From Rhodobacteraceae bacterium UBA3069 (GTDB taxonomy: Bacteria > Pseudomonadota > Alphaproteobacteria > Rhodobacterales > Rhodobacteraceae), in assembly GCA_002366795.1 (NCBI GenBank), contig DFBX01000083.1, positions 1 to 64,000 on the forward strand: 64,000 nucleotides of DNA. Reading direction: 5' to 3'. Position numbers and translations under genes: made by a program. The notes beneath the pieces were generated by a model. It had not been told where the DNA came from and ran no database searches. It was given only the letters and a program-made list of their open reading frames with translations. Shown here piece by piece: positions 33,731 to 42,282 of this stretch (position 1 is its first letter; every line of letters begins with the position of its first letter).

Positions 33731-35691
33731 GCGGCGGCTTCCTCTTCTTCTTCTTCTTCTTCTTCCAGCCGTATCAGGGCCGCGCCGGCCTCGACCTGCG
33801 CGCCTGCTTCGGCCAGCACTTCGGCGACGATACCGCCGCGCGGGGCCAAGAGCGAATGCTCCATTTTCATCGCCTCAAGGATGGCAAGCCGCTGCCCCTC
33901 TTCGACGCTGTCACCGGCGGATGCAAAGACCGCCTTGACCAGCCCGGGCATCGGCGCTTCGATCACGCCGCCCGCCGCGCCGCCACTGGCAGCGCGGGCC
34001 AGCGGGTCGATGACATGGAAAGCCAGCCCCGCACCGCGGAACACGGTGATGGCATCGCCCGATACGGCCACTTGCGGGGCTTTCTGCCCGTCCAGCAGCC
34101 AGCCGTTGGGGCCGCGCGTGGCCTGCACCTCGGCCTCGGCCCCTGCCACGGCGATACGGGCGGCATCGGCGCCCTGCATGTGGACAGTGACGGGATGCTC
34201 CTCCTCGCCATGCTCCAGCAGGACAGCGCGCGCCAGCGGCGCCCACAGGGTAAAGCCCTGATCGGATGCGGGGTTCAGCAGGCCCAGCGCCGCCAATGCC
34301 GCCAGCGCCATGTCGGCGGAGCCTGCACCATCGGCGGCGGTCAGCGCGGCCAGATCGCGAGCGATCAGGCCCGTGTCCACCTCGCCCGCCTTGAACCCGT
34401 CATGCGCGCAAAGCGCTGAAAGAAAGCCGATATTGGTCACGGTTCCGGCCACTTGCGTGCGCGCCAGCGCATCGCGCATCCGCGCCAGCGCGACGTCGCG
34501 GGTGGAGCCATGCACGATCACCTTGGCGATCATCGGGTCATAGAACGGGCTGATCGTATCCCCCGCCCGCACGCCGCTGTCCGCCCGCGCCATGGCGGGA
34601 AAGGACAGGTGCGCCAGCGTGCCGGTGGCGGGCAGAAACCCTTTCGGCACGTCCTCGGCATAAAGCCGCGCTTCGAAGGAATGGCCATTGATGGTCAGAT
34701 CGTCCTGGCTTGCCGGCAACGGCTCTCCGCTTGCGACGCGCAACTGCCATTCCACCAGATCGACGCCGGTGATCGCCTCGGTCACGGGGTGTTCCACTTG
34801 CAGGCGGGTGTTCATTTCCATGAACCAGAACCCTTCGGGGTGCAGGCCATTGGATCCATCGACGATGAATTCCACCGTCCCCGCCCCGCTATAGCCGATG
34901 GCCTCGGCGGCGCGCACGGCAGCCGCCCCCATGGCGGCGCGCATTTCCTCGGTCATGCCGGGGGCGGGCGCTTCCTCGATCACCTTCTGGTGGCGGCGCT
35001 GAAGCGAACAGTCGCGTTCGAACAGATGCACAGAGCGGGTGCCGTCACCGAACACTTGCACCTCGATATGGCGGGGCTTGGTCACGAATTTCTCGATCAG
35101 CACATCGGGGTTGCCAAAGGCGGTCTGCGCCTCGCCCTGCGCGCTTGCCAATGCGTCAGCGAATTCGGCGGGGGTTTCCACCAGCCGCATCCCCTTGCCG
35201 CCGCCGCCCGCCACGGCCTTGATCAGCACCGGATAGCCGATGGCATCCGCCGCGCCGGACAGATGTTCGGGGTCTTGATTGCTGCCATGATAGCCCGGCA
35301 CCACCGGCACACCCGCCTTTTCCATCAGCGCCTTGGCCGCGTCTTTCAGACCCATCGCGCGGATCGCATCGCCCGAGGGGCCGATGAACACCAGCCCCGC
35401 CGCCTGCACCGCATCCACGAAACCGGGGTTTTCCGACAAGAAGCCATAACCGGGGTGGATCGCCTGCGCGCCCCTGTCCAGTGCGGCCTGAATAATGACA
35501 TCGCCGCGCAGGTAACTGTCCGCCGGGGCCGATCCGCCGATATGCACCGCCTCGTCGGCCATGGCGACATGTTTGGCGCGGGCGTCGGCATCGGAATAAA
35601 CCGCAACGACCCGCACCCCCATGGCTTGCGCGGTTTCGGTCACACGGCAGGCAATTTCCCCGCGATTGGCAATCAGGATCTTGTCGAACAT
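33727..35691 (-). CDS. liuD: methylcrotonyl-CoA carboxylase, biotin-containing alpha subunit
   Basis: 654 residues, ATP- and biotin-dependent. It contains a biotin carboxylase domain (MFDKILIANRGEIACRV, GGGGKGMRLV, RDCSLQRRHQKVIEEAP, EMNTRLQVEHPVTEAITGVDLVEWQL) and a C-terminal BCCP domain (MPGLVKAVF, LAILEAMKMEHSLLAPRGG with the biotinyl lysine). It ends in nine Glu then Ala-Ala-Ala, encoded by a (GAA) microsatellite. The neighbours ivd, liuB, liuE and liuC favour methylcrotonyl- over propionyl- or geranyl-CoA. BirA at 11 kb would biotinylate it. Confidence 0.93.
   Translation of the reverse strand: MFDKILIANRGEIACRVTETAQAMGVRVVAVYSDADARAKHVAMADEAVHIGGSAPADSYLRGDVIIQAALDRGAQAIHPGYGFLSENPGFVDAVQAAGLVFIGPSGDAIRAMGLKDAAKALMEKAGVPVVPGYHGSNQDPEHLSGAADAIGYPVLIKAVAGGGGKGMRLVETPAEFADALASAQGEAQTAFGNPDVLIEKFVTKPRHIEVQVFGDGTRSVHLFERDCSLQRRHQKVIEEAPAPGMTEEMRAAMGAAAVRAAEAIGYSGAGTVEFIVDGSNGLHPEGFWFMEMNTRLQVEHPVTEAITGVDLVEWQLRVASGEPLPASQDDLTINGHSFEARLYAEDVPKGFLPATGTLAHLSFPAMARADSGVRAGDTISPFYDPMIAKVIVHGSTRDVALARMRDALARTQVAGTVTNIGFLSALCAHDGFKAGEVDTGLIARDLAALTAADGAGSADMALAALAALGLLNPASDQGFTLWAPLARAVLLEHGEEEHPVTVHMQGADAARIAVAGAEAEVQATRGPNGWLLDGQKAPQVAVSGDAITVFRGAGLAFHVIDPLARAASGGAAGGVIEAPMPGLVKAVFASAGDSVEEGQRLAILEAMKMEHSLLAPRGGIVAEVLAEAGAQVEAGAALIRLEEEEEEEEEAAA
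33741..33767 (-). repeat. trinucleotide repeat coding for poly-Glu
   Basis: Seven consecutive TTC units on the plus strand flanked by CTC and TTC codons code for Glu9 at the C-terminus of the carboxylase alpha subunit. Such a run is prone to slippage; since the unit is 3 bases, the frame is kept. Confidence 0.8.
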
Positions 35692-35693
35692 GG

Positions 35694-36185
35694 TCAGGCT
35701 CCTCCCTGGTCCTCGCCCTCGATGGGCGCGTAGCTACGGTAGCGATGGCGGTAGATAAGATTGGGCCGGTCCCCGTAGTGCAGGTAAACGGCGATGCCGA
35801 TCAGAACGGCGATATTGAAGATTTGCAGCGGGTCGTCGGCCTGTTCCAACCCCTTGAGCGAGGCGACAACGCCCAGCCCCACCAGCACGATGGCGACGGA
35901 CGCGCTCCATGGGGCGCGCAGGGCGATCAATGCGGCCAGCAACAGGGGAATGCCGATTTGAACGGCATAGACGATCCATGCCCCGCTTTGGCCATATGCG
36001 GCGACATCGGCCACCCGCACCGCCGCAACGGCAACGAAATAGGCCACGACCAGCCACAGCTCGATGGACAGCCGCCCCTTGGGATGTGCCCGCGCCATTT
36101 GCGCCGTGACATAGACCCATTGCGCCCCGGTGTTCTGGTCGATCTTGCCGCGTGTGAACACGCCTTCGTCGGGCATTTTCGCCAT
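35694..36185 (-). CDS. membrane protein of unknown function in the liu cluster
   Basis: 163 residues with four predicted hydrophobic segments (ELWLVVAYFVAVAAVRVADVAA, WIVYAVQIGIPLLLAALIAL, SVAIVLVGLGVVASL, IFNIAVLIGIAVYLHY). The C-terminus ending RPNLIYRHRYRSY is hydrophilic. It has one-base to two-base spacing with its neighbours, so it is co-transcribed. Not recognised. Confidence 0.7.
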   Translation of the reverse strand: MAKMPDEGVFTRGKIDQNTGAQWVYVTAQMARAHPKGRLSIELWLVVAYFVAVAAVRVADVAAYGQSGAWIVYAVQIGIPLLLAALIALRAPWSASVAIVLVGLGVVASLKGLEQADDPLQIFNIAVLIGIAVYLHYGDRPNLIYRHRYRSYAPIEGEDQGGA

Positions 36186-37150
36186 TACTCGTTTCCTTTC
36201 GCCGCAGCCGTCAGCAGCCCCTGCGCGGTTTGTCCGATCTCTTCCACGATCTGCCCTGCCGGACGGATGTCACGGATCAGGCCCACGGCCTCGCCTACAA
36301 TTGCAGCGGCGTTTGCCGCATCCCCTGCCGCCATGGCCGCCGCGTATGCGCTGCGCGCGTCGGGCGTCGCTGGCCCGCCTTCAACTTCTTCGAACCGCTT
36401 CACCCAATCGCTACGCAGGGTGCGGATCGTGTATGGCGCGGGCCAGTCCAGCCCCCGCGCGATATCCGGCAAGCTGGTGCGGGCGGTGTCGTCGCCGCTG
36501 GCGGTGACGGCGGCGGCATGGAACCCTTGGGGCACCAATGCCTCGGCGCTGGCCCACAGGCGCGATCCGATCAGAACGCCATCAGCCCCCAGCATCAAGG
36601 CCGCCGCAAGGCCGCGCCCGTCGGCAATGCCGCCCGCCGCAAGGATGATGGCGCGCGCGCCCACGGCATCGACCACCTCGGGCACCAGCGACATGGTCCC
36701 GCGCGTGGCCCCGTGCCCGCCCGCTTCGCCGCCCTGGGCGACAATCACATCGGCCCCCATATCGGCGGCCTGCCGCGCCTGCGCTACGGTCTGCACCTGC
36801 GCCATCACCGGCACGCCCGCATCCTTGGCCAGCGGCATAAACGGCGCGAAATCCCCGAAGGAAAAGAACAGCGCGCGCGGTTTACGTTTCAGCACCGAGG
36901 CCACCAAAGGCACCCCACCCCCCGGCCCCTCGGCCAGTTTCCAAGTGATGAAGCCGCAGCCCACAGCCGCGTTTCCCGCATTGGCGAACTCGGCCGCGAT
37001 CCAGTCGGGGTCGCTATAGCCCCCACCGATAAAGCCAAAGCCCCCCGCATGGGTCACAGCCGTTGCCAAAGCGCCCCCCGCCGCCCCGGCCATGGGGGCC
37101 GAAACGATGGGATAGCGCAGGTCAAAGCGTGTCGTCAGGCGGGTTTTCAT
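36185..37150 (-). CDS. nitronate monooxygenase-family FMN protein
   Basis: 321 residues with the 2-nitropropane-dioxygenase/NMO TIM-barrel pattern: YPIVSAPMAGAAGGALATAVTHAGGFGFIGGGY, VQTVAQARQAADMGADVIVAQGGEAGGHGATRGTM, and AGGIADGRGLAAALMLGADGVLIGSRL (FMN phosphate loop). The catalytic His is in EAGGHG. Related family members include quinone reductases and enoyl-ACP reductase relatives, so the true substrate is open. It lies between the two carboxylase subunit genes. Confidence 0.85.
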   Translation of the reverse strand: MKTRLTTRFDLRYPIVSAPMAGAAGGALATAVTHAGGFGFIGGGYSDPDWIAAEFANAGNAAVGCGFITWKLAEGPGGGVPLVASVLKRKPRALFFSFGDFAPFMPLAKDAGVPVMAQVQTVAQARQAADMGADVIVAQGGEAGGHGATRGTMSLVPEVVDAVGARAIILAAGGIADGRGLAAALMLGADGVLIGSRLWASAEALVPQGFHAAAVTASGDDTARTSLPDIARGLDWPAPYTIRTLRSDWVKRFEEVEGGPATPDARSAYAAAMAAGDAANAAAIVGEAVGLIRDIRPAGQIVEEIGQTAQGLLTAAAKGNE

Positions 37151-37154
37151 GCCA

Positions 37155-38759
37155 TTACATCCGGAACAGGCCGAATTTCGTCGGCGCGATGGGGGCGCAA
37201 AGGCTGGCGCTCAGGCTTAGGGCCAGCACGTCGCGGGCCTTGCGCGGGTCCACGATCCCGTCGTCCCACATCCGGGCCGAGGCATACAAAGGATGCGACT
37301 GGCGTTCGAACATCTCGATCGTGGGGCGCTTGAATTCGGCCTCGTCCTCGGCCGACCATTCACCGCCCGCGCGTTCGATCCCGTCGCGTTTGACCGTGGC
37401 CAGCACGCCCGCGGCCTGTTCGCCGCCCATCACCGAAATGCGGCTGTTCGGCCAGGACCACATGAAGCGCGGCTGATAGGCACGCCCCGCCATCCCGTAA
37501 TTGCCCGCGCCAAATGATCCGCCCACCACCATGGTGATTTTCGGCACATTGGTGGTGGCAACAGCGGTCACCATCTTGGCACCGTGGCGGGCGATGCCTT
37601 CGTTTTCGTACTTACGGCCCACCATGAATCCAGTGATGTTTTGCAGGAATACCAAGGGGATATTGCGCTGGCTGCACAGTTCCACGAAATGCGCGCCCTT
37701 CTGCGCGGCCTCGGAAAACAAGACCCCGTTATTGGCGACGATCCCCACGGGGCAGCCCTTGATATGGGCAAAGCCCGTCACCAAAGTCTCGCCAAACCGC
37801 GGTTTGAATTCATCAAAACGCGATCCGTCCACCACCCGCGCGATCACCTCGCGGATATCATAGGGCGTGCGCAGGTCGGCGGGGACCACGCCGAAAATTT
37901 CCTCAGGGTCATAGGCGGGTTCCTCGACCGATTGCCATTGCACCGTCGCGGGTTTGGCGCGGTTCAGGTGGCTGATGGCGCGGCGGGCAAGGGCCAGCGC
38001 ATGCGTGTCGTCCTCCGCCAGATAGTCTGCCACGCCGGACAGGCGCGTGTGCACATCGCCGCCGCCCAGATCCTCGGCTGTGACCACCTCGCCCGTGGCG
38101 GCCTTGACCAGCGGCGGGCCGGCCAGAAAAATCGTGCCCTGTTCCTTGACGATGATGGTCACGTCGGACATGGCGGGCACGTAAGCGCCGCCTGCGGTGC
38201 ATGATCCCATGACCACGGCGATCTGCGGGATGCCCTTGGCCGACATGCGCGCCTGATTGTAGAAGATGCGCCCGAAATGGTCGCGGTCGGGGAACACCTC
38301 GTCCTGATTGGGCAGGTTCGCGCCGCCACTGTCCACCAGGTAGATGCAGGGCAGCTCGCATTCCTCGGCGATTTCCTGCGCGCGCAGGTGTTTCTTGACG
38401 GTCATCGGGTAATAGGTGCCGCCCTTTACCGTGGCGTCGTTGCAGATCACCATGCATTCCAGCCCCTGAACCCGGCCAATGCCCGCGATCACACCGGCAC
38501 AGGGCGCGGCCCCGTCATACAGCCCTAGCGCCGCCGTCGCGCCGACCTCCAGGAAAGGCGATCCGGGGTCCAGCAGGTTCGCCACACGTTCGCGTGGCAG
38601 CATCTTGCCGCGTGACACATGGCGGGCGCGGGATTTCTCGCCGCCCCCTTCAGCGGCCAGCGCCGCGGCCTCCTCGACCAGGCGCAACGCCTCCAGATGG
38701 CCCGCGCGGTTTGCCTCTGCGGCTTCGCTGCCCGCGATGAATGACGATTTCAGCTTCAT
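37155..38759 (-). CDS. liuB: methylcrotonyl-CoA carboxylase, carboxyltransferase beta subunit
   Basis: The 534-residue carboxyltransferase of the methylcrotonyl-CoA step. Signatures: GRIFYNQARMSAKGIPQIAVVMGSCTAGGAYVPAMSD, GTIFLAGPPLVKAATGE, VSGVADYLAEDD-like, GIARHGAKMVTAVATTNVPKITMVVGGSFGAGNYGMAGRAYQPRFMWSWPNSRISVMGGEQAAGVL. ATG 38759 (MKLKSSFIAGSEAAEANRAGH) is chosen; the open frame to 38846 runs into the secreted-protein gene. With liuD it forms the holoenzyme. Confidence 0.94.
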   Translation of the reverse strand: MKLKSSFIAGSEAAEANRAGHLEALRLVEEAAALAAEGGGEKSRARHVSRGKMLPRERVANLLDPGSPFLEVGATAALGLYDGAAPCAGVIAGIGRVQGLECMVICNDATVKGGTYYPMTVKKHLRAQEIAEECELPCIYLVDSGGANLPNQDEVFPDRDHFGRIFYNQARMSAKGIPQIAVVMGSCTAGGAYVPAMSDVTIIVKEQGTIFLAGPPLVKAATGEVVTAEDLGGGDVHTRLSGVADYLAEDDTHALALARRAISHLNRAKPATVQWQSVEEPAYDPEEIFGVVPADLRTPYDIREVIARVVDGSRFDEFKPRFGETLVTGFAHIKGCPVGIVANNGVLFSEAAQKGAHFVELCSQRNIPLVFLQNITGFMVGRKYENEGIARHGAKMVTAVATTNVPKITMVVGGSFGAGNYGMAGRAYQPRFMWSWPNSRISVMGGEQAAGVLATVKRDGIERAGGEWSAEDEAEFKRPTIEMFERQSHPLYASARMWDDGIVDPRKARDVLALSLSASLCAPIAPTKFGLFRM

Positions 38760-38787
38760 CTTTCTCTCCCTTTCGATCCTCTGGGGA

Positions 38788-39396
38788 TCAATGCTTTTTA
38801 CGCGCTTTTGGCCGTGTGGGCGGGGGCGCCATGGCCCAGCCTGCATCGGTCGCGGGCTGTGCGGCCCCCATGTAACGGGCCAGTTGCCAGGCCAGAACCG
38901 CCGGTTGCAGGCGGCGGTTCGCCTCGCGCGCTTCGCACCAGGCAGTCATCACCGCATCCGATCCGGCGCAATCTGGCCCCGCCGACCGGTCATGGGCCAG
39001 CGCGTGCAATTGCGGATACAGCGCATCCGACCATTCCCCCGCCTGCCCCGCCACGGTTTCCGGCGCGGGCAGGCTGTCCAGAACGGCGCTGCGCCATGCC
39101 TCTTGTTCCGATGCCAGACGATGCTGGCAGGGCTGCGGCGCATCCGACAGATCGCACAGCATGATCCCCGCCGTGCCGCAAACATCCACGCCGCTGGCGC
39201 TGCCGATATCGAACACATCGGGGCGCGGTGATGCAGGCTTGCGCGTCAGCGCGCGTTCGAAACGGGCGATGTCGCTGTCCATGCAAGGGGCGAAGCGCGG
39301 CAGCGGCTGCTCGGCCCATGCATTGCCGGACAGGGCCAGCCCGGCCAGCAGCGCCGCCGCGACATCGCGGGCGATGGGTTGGGCGTGCAGGCTCAT
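38788..39396 (-). CDS. small secreted protein of unknown function
   Basis: 202 residues with a signal peptide (MSLHAQPIARDVAAALLAGLALSGNAWA). The mature chain has six or more cysteines (FAPCMDSD, VCGTAGIMLCDL, QPCQHRL, DCAGSD, AWCEARE), suggesting disulfides in the periplasm, and a basic Lys/Pro-rich C-terminus. Start overlaps the acyl-CoA synthetase gene (ATGA). No family recognised. Confidence 0.68.
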   Translation of the reverse strand: MSLHAQPIARDVAAALLAGLALSGNAWAEQPLPRFAPCMDSDIARFERALTRKPASPRPDVFDIGSASGVDVCGTAGIMLCDLSDAPQPCQHRLASEQEAWRSAVLDSLPAPETVAGQAGEWSDALYPQLHALAHDRSAGPDCAGSDAVMTAWCEAREANRRLQPAVLAWQLARYMGAAQPATDAGWAMAPPPTRPKARKKH

Positions 39397-40943
39397 CCGG
39401 TCACCTCTGCCGCGGCCCGGACCTTGAGTTCCTTGCGGATCACCTTGCCGGTGACGGTCATGGGCAGCGCATCAATAAAAGCAATTTCGCGCGGGTAAGA
39501 ATGTTTGGCCACCCTTTGCTTCACGTAATCGGTCAAGGCGGCGGCCAGCGCATCCGATGGCGCGGCATCCGGTTTCAACACCACGTAGGCCTTGACGATT
39601 TCGGTGCGCAAGCTGTCGGGCTTGCCAACCACGCCCACGGTCGCCACCGCCGGATGGGTCAGCAGGCAATCTTCAATCTCGGACGGGCCAATGCGATAGC
39701 CCGCCGATGTGATCACGTCATCCTCGCGGCCCATGAAGCGCAGGTAGTCGCCCTCCCACAGGCCGCGGTCGCCGGTCAGCATCCAGTCGCCCCTGAACTT
39801 GTCAGCCGTGGCTTGCGGGTTGTTCCAGTATTCCAGCATCATCGAGGCCGCGCCGCGTTTGATCGCCACGTCGCCCTCGCCATCGGCCAGCGGTACACCA
39901 TCCGGCCCCAGCACGGCAATCTCGAACCCCGGCACCGGCTTGCCGATGCAGCCGGGGCGCGCGTCGAACAGCGCGCCGCAGGACGAGGCGACCATGTTGC
40001 ATTCGGTCTGGCCATAGAATTCGTTGATGGTGACGCCCAGCGCGGCGCGGCCCCATGCCAGCATTTCCGCGCCCAAAGGCTCCCCGCCCGACGCGACCGA
40101 GCGCAGGCCGGACACATACGCGCCCTCGGCCTTGAGCATCCGCAGCGCCGTGGGCGGGAAAAACACGTTGCGCACGCCTGCGTCCTGAATGATGCGGTTG
40201 CATTCAGCGGCGCTGAACTTGTCCATCCGCGCGGCGACCACGGGCACGCCCAGAGCCAGCCCCGGCATTGCCACGTCGAACAGCCCGCCGATCCAGGCCC
40301 AGTCCGCCGGGGTCCAGATGCAATCGCCCTTGGCGCCCAGAAAATCATGGCTCATTTCGACACCGGGCAGATGGCCGGTCAGCATCCGGTGGCCGTGCAG
40401 CGCCCCCTTGGGCGCGCCGGTGGTGCCCGAGGTATAGATCAAAACGGCCGGATCTTCGGGGCCGGTTTCGGCCGTGTCGAACGGCGTGTCGTCCGGCGGC
40501 AGGTCTTCGGGGACGATCACATCGCCGCCCCATGTCGCCAACCCGTCATGCGGCGCGCCATCGCCAATCACCAGCTTTGCCCCCGCATCGTCCAGCCGGA
40601 TGCGCAGCGCATCGGCGCCGAACAGTTTGAACAGCGGGATAGACACCGCGCCCAGCTTCCAGATCGCGATATGGGCGGCGGCGGTCCATGCCGACTGGCT
40701 GCGCAGCACGCCCACACGGTCGCCGCGCTGCACGCCCTGCGCCACCAGCGCCCGCGCCAGCACATCCGCCATGCCGCGCAATGCGCCATAGCTGACCACA
40801 CCATAGGCCAGATCGCGGATCGCCGCGCGTTCGGGTTCGGCCCCGGCCCAGTCGTCGCAGACCTGTGCCGCCATGTTCAGCCGCGCCGGAATTTCCCATC
40901 GGAACCCAGCATAAAGCGCATCGTATGCCATAGGGGTCAGCAT
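39393..40943 (-). CDS. AMP-dependent acyl-CoA synthetase
   Basis: About 516 residues of the ANL superfamily that activates a short or branched carboxylic acid as the CoA thioester. ATP-binding loop YTSGTTGAPKGALHG, the A5-like NEFYGQTECN, GDRGLWEGDYLRFMGREDD (A7/A8) and the catalytic lysine in TVTGKVIRKELKVR are present. In this cluster isovalerate, acetoacetate or a related acid is likely. The start is uncertain: ATG 40955, 40943 and 40931 are all in frame. Confidence 0.85.
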   Translation of the reverse strand: MLTPMAYDALYAGFRWEIPARLNMAAQVCDDWAGAEPERAAIRDLAYGVVSYGALRGMADVLARALVAQGVQRGDRVGVLRSQSAWTAAAHIAIWKLGAVSIPLFKLFGADALRIRLDDAGAKLVIGDGAPHDGLATWGGDVIVPEDLPPDDTPFDTAETGPEDPAVLIYTSGTTGAPKGALHGHRMLTGHLPGVEMSHDFLGAKGDCIWTPADWAWIGGLFDVAMPGLALGVPVVAARMDKFSAAECNRIIQDAGVRNVFFPPTALRMLKAEGAYVSGLRSVASGGEPLGAEMLAWGRAALGVTINEFYGQTECNMVASSCGALFDARPGCIGKPVPGFEIAVLGPDGVPLADGEGDVAIKRGAASMMLEYWNNPQATADKFRGDWMLTGDRGLWEGDYLRFMGREDDVITSAGYRIGPSEIEDCLLTHPAVATVGVVGKPDSLRTEIVKAYVVLKPDAAPSDALAAALTDYVKQRVAKHSYPREIAFIDALPMTVTGKVIRKELKVRAAAEVTG

Positions 40944-41071
40944 GGCGCGCCCCATTGAGGTGGCAGGAATGTCATCACGGGCAAAAAATTCCGCCCCGCC
41001 TGATCTGAGTCAATGCCCGCTGCCCCTGTCAGACCAAGAATAGCGCAAGCAGATTCAGGAAAGGTAAAGCT

Positions 41072-41674
41072 ATGAGAATCGCGAAAATCGCTCTTCCGAT
41101 CACCGCCGCCGTCATGATGGCCGGCACTGGTGCAATGGCGCAATCCGCTGGCGACTGGACCGTCGGCGTGGGCTTTGGCTATGTCCAGCCCAAGGATGAC
41201 AACGGCCTGCTGGCCGGTGCCGCAACCACCATCGACGAGAACACCCAACTGACGCTGACCGCGGAATATTTCATCCGCGACAATCTGGGGATCGAGATCC
41301 TGGCCGCGACGCCCTTTGAACACACCGCGACCATCGCGGGCGTTGGCACGGCAACCACCAAGCACTTGCCGCCGACCATCTCGTTGAACTATCATTTTGC
41401 CAATTCGTCCAAGGTCACGCCCTTCGTCGGCGTGGGTATCAACTATACCACGTTCTTCGATACCACCTCCGCGCTGGGGACGGTCAAAATGGAAGACAGC
41501 TTTGGTTTGGCCCTTCACGCGGGTCTTGATTACGCCGTATCCGCCAATGGCGCGATCCGTGCGGATATTCGCTGGATCGACATCGACACCGAGGTCAAGC
41601 TGAACGGCGCGCCGATCGGCACGGCCGAGATCGACCCGGTGGTGCTTGGCGTGTCCTACGTCCACCGCTTCTGA
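41072..41674 (+). CDS. OmpW-family outer membrane protein
   Basis: 200 residues: signal peptide MRIAKIALPITAAVMMAGTGAMA, then an eight-stranded barrel pattern. Features include GDWTVGVGFGYVQPKDDNG, YFIRDNLGIEILAATPFEHTATI, LPPTISLNYHFANSSKVTPFVGVGINYTTFFD, and ends DPVVLGVSYVHRF, with the aromatic C-terminal residue needed for Bam recognition. OmpW proteins let small hydrophobic compounds through. It has AGGAAAGG ahead of the start and a strong terminator after it. Confidence 0.93.
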   Translation: MRIAKIALPITAAVMMAGTGAMAQSAGDWTVGVGFGYVQPKDDNGLLAGAATTIDENTQLTLTAEYFIRDNLGIEILAATPFEHTATIAGVGTATTKHLPPTISLNYHFANSSKVTPFVGVGINYTTFFDTTSALGTVKMEDSFGLALHAGLDYAVSANGAIRADIRWIDIDTEVKLNGAPIGTAEIDPVVLGVSYVHRF

Positions 41675-41695
41675 TCCGGCCCATAGCCGGCTGAC

Positions 41696-41724
41696 AAGGC
41701 GCGCCCCTGCGGCGCGCCTTTTTT
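41696..41724 (+). terminator. rho-independent terminator of the OmpW gene
   Basis: AAGGCGCGCC pairs with GGCGCGCCTT around a CCTGC loop and runs into a T6-type tract (41719-41724). Perfect 10-bp stem. Confidence 0.92.
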
Positions 41725-41784
41725 CGTGCCGTGTTCCGGCGTACTTGCCGGACGCGGGCGCGTATATGCGGGACGGGGCCGCCA

Positions 41785-42282
41785 TCAGCCGCCCGGCCCC
41801 AGCGTCGAAAGATACAGCGCCTGCGCGCCCGCCAGATGCATCATGCAGGACATCTGCGCAGGCCCCGCTCCGGTGCCGCCCTGGAACATCGCCACCTCCA
41901 GCCCGCATTTCGCATCGCGAAACGCGATCCATGCGCGCTGCATATCCAAAAGGGTCTGCGCCTGCACGTTCAGCGGCGGCTGCAATGCCGTGTCGTTCTG
42001 TTTCAGATAGGCACGCGCATCCTTGTAGGCGGCGTTCAGCCATGCGTCCCACCATTGCAGTTCAAGGTTCAGGCATTCGGACATGCCATAGGTAGAATAG
42101 CCACCGGGCAGGTCCATGCACTGCCCCGAGGCTATGCCGATGCAACCGGTCTTGTCGCCATCAGGGCCCGCATCTTCAAGGCAGACGTGGATCGCGCCTG
42201 CGTCAATGCGCAAATCCTGCGCCGCCACGGGCGCAGATGCGACCATGACAAGCCCCGCCGCGATGACCGCGTGGCGGATCAC
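41785..42282 (-). CDS. LprI/DUF1311-type secreted protein
   Basis: 165 residues: signal peptide MIRHAVIAAGLVMVASAPVAA, then a cysteine-rich mature part with the lysozyme-inhibitor LprI-type pattern, NLELQWWDAWLNAAYKDARAYLKQ...QTLLDMQRAWIAFRDAKCGLEVAMF. Periplasmic. It overlaps the isovaleryl-CoA dehydrogenase stop by four bases and is convergent with OmpW. Confidence 0.8.
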   Translation of the reverse strand: MIRHAVIAAGLVMVASAPVAAQDLRIDAGAIHVCLEDAGPDGDKTGCIGIASGQCMDLPGGYSTYGMSECLNLELQWWDAWLNAAYKDARAYLKQNDTALQPPLNVQAQTLLDMQRAWIAFRDAKCGLEVAMFQGGTGAGPAQMSCMMHLAGAQALYLSTLGPGG

